The position numbers and the translations under genes are program-made. From Enterobacteriaceae bacterium (GTDB lineage Bacteria > Pseudomonadota > Gammaproteobacteria > Enterobacterales > Enterobacteriaceae), in NCBI GenBank assembly GCA_022712475.1, contig JALAGK010000290.1, forward strand, positions 1 to 12,749: DNA of 12,749 bases. Reading direction: 5' to 3'. The first letter of the stretch is position 1. The number at the start of each line of letters is the position of its first letter. Under the pieces are notes generated by a model that worked only from the letters and a program-made list of their open reading frames with translations, did no database searches and had not been told where the DNA came from. This document shows positions 7,384-12,749 of this stretch, piece by piece.

Positions 7384-7403
7384 GCACTGCCATGCGGCAG
7401 CAC
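7384..7403 (-). other. Stem-loop in the tpiA leader
   Basis: Read on the minus strand, GTGCTGCC, loop GCAT, GGCAGTGC forms an 8-bp stem including two G-U pairs. It lies only a few bases after the transcription start implied by the -10 element and about 33 bases before the tpiA ATG, the place where 5' stem-loops are known to stabilise some mRNAs. Confidence 0.45.
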
Positions 7404-7415
7404 GAGCTGAGAAAC

Positions 7416-7421
7416 AGTATA
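7416..7421 (-). promoter_or_regulatory. Likely tpiA -10 element
   Basis: TATACT on the minus strand, five of six consensus bases, 65 bp before the tpiA start. The -35 position (7439-7444, AAGCCT) is poor. The transcription start would be near 7409. Confidence 0.5.
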
Positions 7422-7453
7422 GAGATTATGCGTCTGAAAGGCTTTGCTTTTTA

Positions 7454-8047
7454 TCATTGATTGTTTTTCAGCGTCTGCGAAAGCGCAAGCTTAATCGGTT
7501 CAACGGCGAGGGTTAGCCCTTTTTCGCCGTTATCTGCCACAACATAACGCACGGCCCCTTCGCTCTGGGTGTGGTAACCCAGTTTTTTCCCGGTACTGAG
7601 CAGTTTTCCAAGATGTTCCTGGCTTTGGGCCACCGAGAGCCCCGGTGTAAAGGCACGCAGCAAGGCTGCCATATAACTGCGCGCTTTTTCCTGGGCCGCC
7701 TTCTGCCCCGGCCCCTGAATAGGTAGCCAGGTTATCTGAATGCTTTTAATTTTTAGCGTGCCGCGCTCCAGCGCCGTGGAGGCATACAGGTTTTCGTTGA
7801 TTTTGGTGGCGGCACGGGTGAGATTGGCTTTTGCGCCAGGCATCCCGACGGCGCGAAATTCGTTGAGGGTCATCGTCGGGTTGTCCTGATTAAACTTCTC
7901 CCGAAACTGGCTGATGGTGACATCAAACGCGGGAGCGCCGGGCAGCAAATAAGGTGCGACCGGCGTTTTCTGCGTGTTGGCAGCAACCGCCTGGCCTGCT
8001 GTGGTGAAAAAGGCTGTGATGAAAAGGGTAAAGATCCAGACTTTCAT
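7454..8047 (-). CDS. yiiQ: Secreted DUF1454 protein YiiQ
   Basis: The biochemical role of YiiQ is unknown; it belongs to the DUF1454 family and should be periplasmic. I choose the ATG at 8047, giving 197 residues (about 199 in E. coli) with a signal peptide MKVWIFTLFITAFFTTAGQAVAA and cleavage near residue 23; a longer reading from 8116 would put a non-secretory tail before the signal and run through the promoter. Conserved stretches shared with the E. coli protein include ISQFREKFN, NLTRAATKINENLYASTALERGTLKIKSIQ, TWLPIQGPGQKAAQ and YVVADNGEKGLTLAVEPIKLALS. The ribosome binding site is weak (GAGAA region about 8 bases upstream). It ends about 100 bases before tpiA and could be partly co-transcribed with it. 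Confidence 0.93.
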   Translation of the reverse strand: MKVWIFTLFITAFFTTAGQAVAANTQKTPVAPYLLPGAPAFDVTISQFREKFNQDNPTMTLNEFRAVGMPGAKANLTRAATKINENLYASTALERGTLKIKSIQITWLPIQGPGQKAAQEKARSYMAALLRAFTPGLSVAQSQEHLGKLLSTGKKLGYHTQSEGAVRYVVADNGEKGLTLAVEPIKLALSQTLKNNQ

Positions 8048-8078
8048 TGTTATTTTCTCATTGCGTCTTACGTCTGCG

Positions 8079-8107
8079 ATTAAAACGGCATCGGCCCGGC
8101 TTGTCAA
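8079..8107 (-). promoter_or_regulatory. yiiQ promoter with consensus -35
   Basis: On the minus strand TTGACA (8107-8102), a 17-bp spacer, then TTTAAT (8084-8079, four of six). This is the best-matching sigma70 promoter in the window and sits 32 bp ahead of the yiiQ start. Confidence 0.72.
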
Positions 8108-8131
8108 AACCAGCATCAGTCGGGGTACACT
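8101..8131 (+). promoter_or_regulatory. Possible yiiR promoter overlapping the yiiQ promoter
   Basis: TTGTCA (8101-8106, five of six) and TACACT (8126-8131) with a 19-bp spacer, longer than ideal. The -35 lies on top of the -35 of the opposing yiiQ promoter, so the two could not easily be occupied together. Confidence 0.45.
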
Positions 8132-8160
8132 ACGTCCACGAAAATGATAAGGATAACCTC

Positions 8161-8583
8161 ATGACCATACAGCAGTGGCTGTTTTCTGTTAAGGGGCGTC
8201 TGGGGCGCCGTGATTTTTGGATCTGGATAGGGTTGTGGCTGTGTGCGATGGCGCTGTTGTTTACCTTTGCGGGCAGCAACTGGATTAGCACGCAAACGGC
8301 GGCGTTTATCCTGGTATGCCTAATGTGGCCAACGGCAGCGGTTATTGTCAAGCGGCTGCACGACAGAGGAAAATCCGGAGCATGGGCGCTACTGGTAGTG
8401 CTGGCGTGGATGCTACTGGCAGGCAACTGGGGAGGCGTACTGCCCGGTATCTGGCACTGGGCGGTGGGCAATTTACTGCCAACTATCATTCTGGTTATGA
8501 TGCTGCTCGACCTGGGCGCGTTTGTAGGCACCCAGGGCGAAAACAAATACGGTAAAGAGACGCTGGCCGTGAAGTACCGCTAG
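8161..8583 (+). CDS. yiiR: DUF805 inner-membrane protein YiiR
   Basis: YiiR is an uncharacterised DUF805 membrane protein. The ATG at 8161 has AAGGA at 8149-8153, seven bases upstream, and gives 140 residues, close to the E. coli protein. The family opening motif is visible at the N-terminus (QQWLFSVKGRLGRRDFWIW), followed by about four hydrophobic segments near residues 18-37, 42-60, 73-88 and 98-117; between them VKRLHDRGKSGAW (about 63-75) is the conserved DUF805 basic loop. The C-terminus ends in GENKYGKETLAVKYR, a typical short cytoplasmic tail. It is divergent from yiiQ and convergent with fpr; its stop codon directly touches the fpr stop codon. DUF805 proteins have no agreed function. 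Confidence 0.92.
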   Translation: MTIQQWLFSVKGRLGRRDFWIWIGLWLCAMALLFTFAGSNWISTQTAAFILVCLMWPTAAVIVKRLHDRGKSGAWALLVVLAWMLLAGNWGGVLPGIWHWAVGNLLPTIILVMMLLDLGAFVGTQGENKYGKETLAVKYR

Positions 8584-9330
8584 TTACCAGTAGTGTTCGG
8601 CGGTGATGTGGCCGGGGCGTCGGCGTAAATGTTTGGTCATCTCCCGGCTGTCTTTGAGAAGCTGTGTGGTGTCGCGCACCATTTGCGGGTTACCGCACAG
8701 CATTACGTGGCAGTTTTGCGCTGTCATGCTTAATCCCACCGCGTTTTCCAGTTCACCGCTGGCAATAAGCGCTGGTACACGCCCGTGTAGCGAGCCTGCC
8801 ACCTGCTCGCGGCTGGTGACAGTCTGGATGTGAAGTTTGCCCTGATAGTGTTCCTGTAGCTCAAGCATCAGCGGCAGGTAGCTGAAGTCAAAGGCGTAAC
8901 GCGCAGCGTGCACCAGCACAATGTTTTCAAAGCGCTCCAGACCTTCGCCTTGTTGCAGAATCGACAGATAAGGGCCAATGGCAGTACCGGTCGCGAGCAT
9001 CCACAGCGTCTGGCAGTCGGGCACTTCATCAAGCACAAAAAAGCCGCTGGCATCGCGCACGACCATCACCTCGTCACCGGGCTGCATGGCATGCAGGCGT
9101 GGGCTGAGTTTACCTTCTGGCACGGTTACCAGGTAAAACTCCAGCGCGTTGCTGTTTGGGGCGTTAACGTAGGAATAGGCGCGCTGAACACGTTCGCCGT
9201 CAATTTCCAGCCCAAGCTTCGTGAACTGCCCGGCGGTGAACGGCGTGACGTCGGCGTGAACGGTGAGGCTGAACAGTGCATCTGTCCAGTGCTGGACTCG
9301 GATAACTTTACCGCTGACCCAATCTGCCAT
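8584..9330 (-). CDS. fpr: Ferredoxin/flavodoxin-NADP+ reductase
   Basis: Fpr is an FAD enzyme that passes electrons from NADPH to flavodoxin or ferredoxin, supporting radical-SAM enzymes and repair under oxidative stress. It has the E. coli length of 248 residues. FAD-binding RAYSYVN (R50-N56) and GKLSPRL (73-79), the NADP-domain loop ATGTAIGP (113-120) and CGNPQMV near the C-terminus are all present, and the chain ends in the aromatic Trp typical of this subfamily. The start has CAGGAG on the minus strand (9342-9337), six bases ahead. In E. coli it belongs to the SoxRS regulon; upstream, GCAAGATAGCCACAAAG on the minus strand looks only loosely like a SoxS box. There is no terminator between its stop and that of yiiR. 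Confidence 0.98.
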   Translation of the reverse strand: MADWVSGKVIRVQHWTDALFSLTVHADVTPFTAGQFTKLGLEIDGERVQRAYSYVNAPNSNALEFYLVTVPEGKLSPRLHAMQPGDEVMVVRDASGFFVLDEVPDCQTLWMLATGTAIGPYLSILQQGEGLERFENIVLVHAARYAFDFSYLPLMLELQEHYQGKLHIQTVTSREQVAGSLHGRVPALIASGELENAVGLSMTAQNCHVMLCGNPQMVRDTTQLLKDSREMTKHLRRRPGHITAEHYW

Positions 9331-9403
9331 AGAACGCTCCTGAATTAATGTTTATTTAACTTATCATTAACTTTGTGGCTATCTTGCATAGACTGGCAAT
9401 GTA

Positions 9404-9427
9404 TTTCCAGCCCGTGCGGGCTGGAAA
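9404..9427. repeat. Strong hairpin between glpX and fpr
   Basis: TTTCCAGCCC (9404-9413), loop GTGC, GGGCTGGAAA (9418-9427) is a perfect 10-bp stem, 23 bases after the glpX stop. No T run follows on either strand, so it is a poor intrinsic terminator. It could protect the 3' end of the glpFKX message or mark a partial stop before fpr. Confidence 0.7.
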
Positions 9428-9450
9428 GCTCAATCGGACAAATGACCGCG

Positions 9451-10461
9451 TTACAGAATGTGCTGCTGTACGTTGGCGTCCTTGCGGTCCAGGTAATGGA
9501 TAGATTTGATGCGGCGAATCGTGCGCGATTTGCCGCGAATCAGCAGTGTTTCTGTGGTCGCGATATTCCCTTTACGGCTGATGCCGTCCAGCAGGTCGCC
9601 TTTTGTGATGCCAGTGGCAGAGAAGATAACGTTATCGCTGCGCGCCATGTCATCAAGCTTCAGTACGTCGCCTGCGGTAATGCCCATCTCAGCGCAACGC
9701 GCCAGTTCGCTGGCGCCGATGCGGCGGTTCTCTTCACTGTCGCCTTTCACCTCGTGGCGAGCCAGCAGGCGGCCCTGCATGTCGCCGTCCATCGCGCGGA
9801 TTACCGCCGCAGAGACCACACCTTCCGGCGCACCGCCAATGCCATACAGCACATCGACTTCGCTGTCAGGCATGCAGGTCAAAATGGACGCTGCGACATC
9901 GCCGTCCGGGATGGCAAACACGCGCACGCCAAGCTGCTGCAGCTCGGCAATCACCGCGTCGTGACGCGGCTTAGCCAGGATTGTAACGGTCAGTTCGTTA
10001 AGCGGTTTGTCGAGCGATGCCGCCACGCGCGCCAGGTTTTCTGCCAGCGGCAGATTCAGATCGATACAGCCTTTAGCTCCCGGGCCGACGATCAGCTTTT
10101 CCATATACATATCCGGTGCATTCAAAAAGCAGCCGCGATCGCCCACCGCCATCACCGCCAGCGCGTTGGCCTGACCCATGGCGGTCATGCGCGTGCCTTC
10201 AATTGGGTCGACCGCGATATCTACCGCATCGCCCTGGCCAGTACCGACCTGCTCACCGATATACAGCATCGGGGCTTCGTCGATTTCACCTTCACCAATC
10301 ACAATCTGGCCGTTGATGTTGACCTGGTTGAGCATGATGCGCATGGCGTTGACGGCGGCTCCATCGGCGGCATTTTTATCGCCGCGGCCAAGCCACTTGT
10401 AACCCGCCAGCGCAGCGGCTTCGGTGACACGTGAAAATTCGATCGCAAGTTCTCGTCTCAT
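9451..10461 (-). CDS. glpX: Class II fructose-1,6-bisphosphatase GlpX
   Basis: GlpX removes the 1-phosphate from fructose 1,6-bisphosphate for gluconeogenesis, opposing the PfkA reaction encoded earlier in the window. It is a cytoplasmic, Mn2+-dependent enzyme. The 336 residues equal the E. coli length. Metal and catalytic residues are present: D33 in KNAADGAAV, E57 in VIGEGEIDEAPMLYIGE, D85 and E88 in DPIEGTRMTAMGQ, and E213 in GIGGAPEGVVSAA. The lithium/Mn-phosphatase motif DPIEGT places it in the class II, not class I (Fbp), family. It is the distal gene of the glpFKX operon, 116 bases after glpK, with a hairpin and a possible extra promoter in that gap. The ribosome binding site is modest (GGGA on the minus strand, eight bases before the ATG). 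Confidence 0.98.
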   Translation of the reverse strand: MRRELAIEFSRVTEAAALAGYKWLGRGDKNAADGAAVNAMRIMLNQVNINGQIVIGEGEIDEAPMLYIGEQVGTGQGDAVDIAVDPIEGTRMTAMGQANALAVMAVGDRGCFLNAPDMYMEKLIVGPGAKGCIDLNLPLAENLARVAASLDKPLNELTVTILAKPRHDAVIAELQQLGVRVFAIPDGDVAASILTCMPDSEVDVLYGIGGAPEGVVSAAVIRAMDGDMQGRLLARHEVKGDSEENRRIGASELARCAEMGITAGDVLKLDDMARSDNVIFSATGITKGDLLDGISRKGNIATTETLLIRGKSRTIRRIKSIHYLDRKDANVQQHIL

Positions 10462-10495
10462 GGTAATCCCGGTTGTAAATAATAAACTGCCGGGG

Positions 10496-10504
10496 ATTTT
10501 AGCA
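10496..10504 (-). promoter_or_regulatory. Possible internal promoter for glpX, extended -10
   Basis: On the minus strand TGC followed by TAAAAT (10501-10496), five of six consensus bases with the TGn extension, 34 bp before the glpX start. No good -35. It could give glpX some expression independent of glycerol induction. Confidence 0.38.
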
Positions 10505-10543
10505 CAGCGCGAGAAGAGGGGCGGATTGTCAGGTCCATGGGGA

Positions 10544-10569
10544 TAAAGGAGCGCGGTAAACGGCGCTCC
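10544..10569 (-). terminator. Hairpin between glpK and glpX, possible attenuator
   Basis: Read on the minus strand, GGAGCGC (10569-10563), loop CGTTTACC, GCGCTCC (10554-10548), followed by only TTTAT. The stem is good but the T run is short, so partial termination, lowering glpX relative to glpFK, is more likely than a full stop. Confidence 0.5.
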
Positions 10570-10577
10570 CTGAGAGG

Positions 10578-12107
<1,530 letters not shown>

Positions 12108-12111
12108 TCAG

Positions 12112-12749
12112 TTACAGCGGTGCTTTGTGCTGTGCGCCTTTGGGCGCATCATTCTTTGGTTTGGCTGGTGTCGCGTTGCCAGGCAGATGGGGGCTAATCA
12201 ACTTACGATAGCTAAAGCCACCCAAGATTGCACCGCACAGCGGGCCGAACAGCGGGACGAGGACGTAAGGGATATCCTTACCGCCGGTAAAGGCAACATT
12301 GCCCCAGCCGGCCAGCCAGGCGAAGGTTTTTGGCCCAAGATCGCGCGCCGGGTTCATCGCAAAGCCGGTGAGCGGCCCCATTGATGCACCTATAACCGCA
12401 ATCAGCAGACCAATGAGCAGCGGCGCCAGAGGGCCACGCGGCAGGCCGTTACCATCGTCAGTCAGCGCCATAATCACGCCCATCAGCACGGCGGTAATCA
12501 CCAGCTCAACGGCAAAAGCCTGCATGAGATTGATGTGTGGATTGGGATAGGTCGAGAAAATACCGGCGAGATCAAGACTGGCTACGCTACCGCGCACCAT
12601 CTGATGCGTCTGCTCGTAGTCGAAGAAAAGGTTGTAATAAAGCCCGTAAACTAACGCAGCGGCACAAAATGCGCCTGCAAACTGGGAAATGGCGAACGGT
12701 AAGACTTTACGCTTGTCAAAATCGGCAAACAGCCACAGCGCTACCGTGA
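12112..12749 (-). CDS. glpF: Glycerol facilitator GlpF (5' part beyond the window)
   Basis: GlpF is an aquaglyceroporin, a tetrameric inner-membrane channel letting glycerol diffuse into the cell, where GlpK traps it. The frame continues past the Met at 12600 to the window end; the extra stretch (TVALWLFADFDKRK, then SQFAGAFCAAALVYGLYYNLFF) aligns with E. coli GlpF from about residue 71, so some 70 residues, including the first NPA motif, are missing off the edge. About 211 residues remain. The second pore motif GFAMNPARDLGP is intact, with the Arg of the selectivity filter and the Asp that marks glycerol facilitators. Conserved HINLMQAFAVE and TDDGNGLPRGPLAPLLIG are also present. The C-terminal tail (about 25 residues, Pro/Lys/Ala-rich, without the Cys pair of E. 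coli) differs strongly from E. coli. Confidence 0.97.
   Translation of the reverse strand, partial: TVALWLFADFDKRKVLPFAISQFAGAFCAAALVYGLYYNLFFDYEQTHQMVRGSVASLDLAGIFSTYPNPHINLMQAFAVELVITAVLMGVIMALTDDGNGLPRGPLAPLLIGLLIAVIGASMGPLTGFAMNPARDLGPKTFAWLAGWGNVAFTGGKDIPYVLVPLFGPLCGAILGGFSYRKLISPHLPGNATPAKPKNDAPKGAQHKAPL

Noticed and set aside
8048..8116. Longer yiiQ reading from 8116
   Set aside because: It would place 23 residues before a clear signal peptide and overlap the TTGACA/TTTAAT promoter.
9360..9400. SoxS/MarA box upstream of fpr (GCAAGATAGCCACAAAG on the minus strand)
   Set aside because: The GCA and CAAA parts are present, but the spacing is one base off and several consensus positions fail; not supportable without a matrix score.
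9373..10434. A 353-codon open frame on the + strand opposite glpX
   Set aside because: It is the mirror of the well-conserved glpX coding frame, rich in His/Arg/Ala as such shadows are, and has no ribosome binding site or family resemblance.

Overview
The window is a chromosomal core segment of a member of the Enterobacterales, close to but not identical with Escherichia coli. Gene order matches the E. coli block cpxP-fieF-pfkA-sbp-cdh-tpiA-yiiQ-yiiR-fpr-glpX-glpK-glpF, and most proteins are nearly collinear with the E. coli ones as I remember them. The one gene foreign to the E. coli K-12 order is a SLC13/DASS-type anion transporter between cdh and tpiA. The genus cannot be fixed from this window alone.

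Left part (1-5200, + strand): the 3' part of cpxP, a periplasmic envelope-stress protein, is followed by the 3'-UTR small RNA CpxQ and its terminator. Then come fieF (Zn/Fe efflux), pfkA (6-phosphofructokinase, with a Cra operator over its promoter), sbp (periplasmic sulfate-binding protein) and cdh (CDP-diglyceride hydrolase). The sbp-cdh gap is unusually structured: two almost identical GC hairpins, a 14-bp perfect inverted repeat between them, and a small hairpin over the cdh ribosome binding site.

Middle (4888-8583): a leader of about 320 bp with no gene, then the DASS-family transporter (+). A symmetric bidirectional terminator separates it from convergent tpiA (-). Next is yiiQ (-), a secreted DUF1454 protein, divergent from yiiR (+), a DUF805 membrane protein. 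The two genes share a short region in which opposed -35 elements overlap.

Right part (8584-12749, - strand): fpr (ferredoxin/flavodoxin-NADP reductase) abuts yiiR stop-to-stop. Upstream of it lies the glycerol operon glpF-glpK-glpX, with glpF cut by the window edge. GlpF admits glycerol, GlpK phosphorylates it, and GlpX supplies class II fructose-1,6-bisphosphatase for gluconeogenesis. With pfkA and tpiA the window holds much of the triose/hexose-phosphate junction of central metabolism.

I see no insertion sequence, prophage, CRISPR array, tRNA or rRNA. No wholly new multi-gene system is evident. The best leads are the extra DASS transporter with altered Ser-Asn-Thr motifs, the structured sbp-cdh intergenic region, and the local variation around cpxP/CpxQ.
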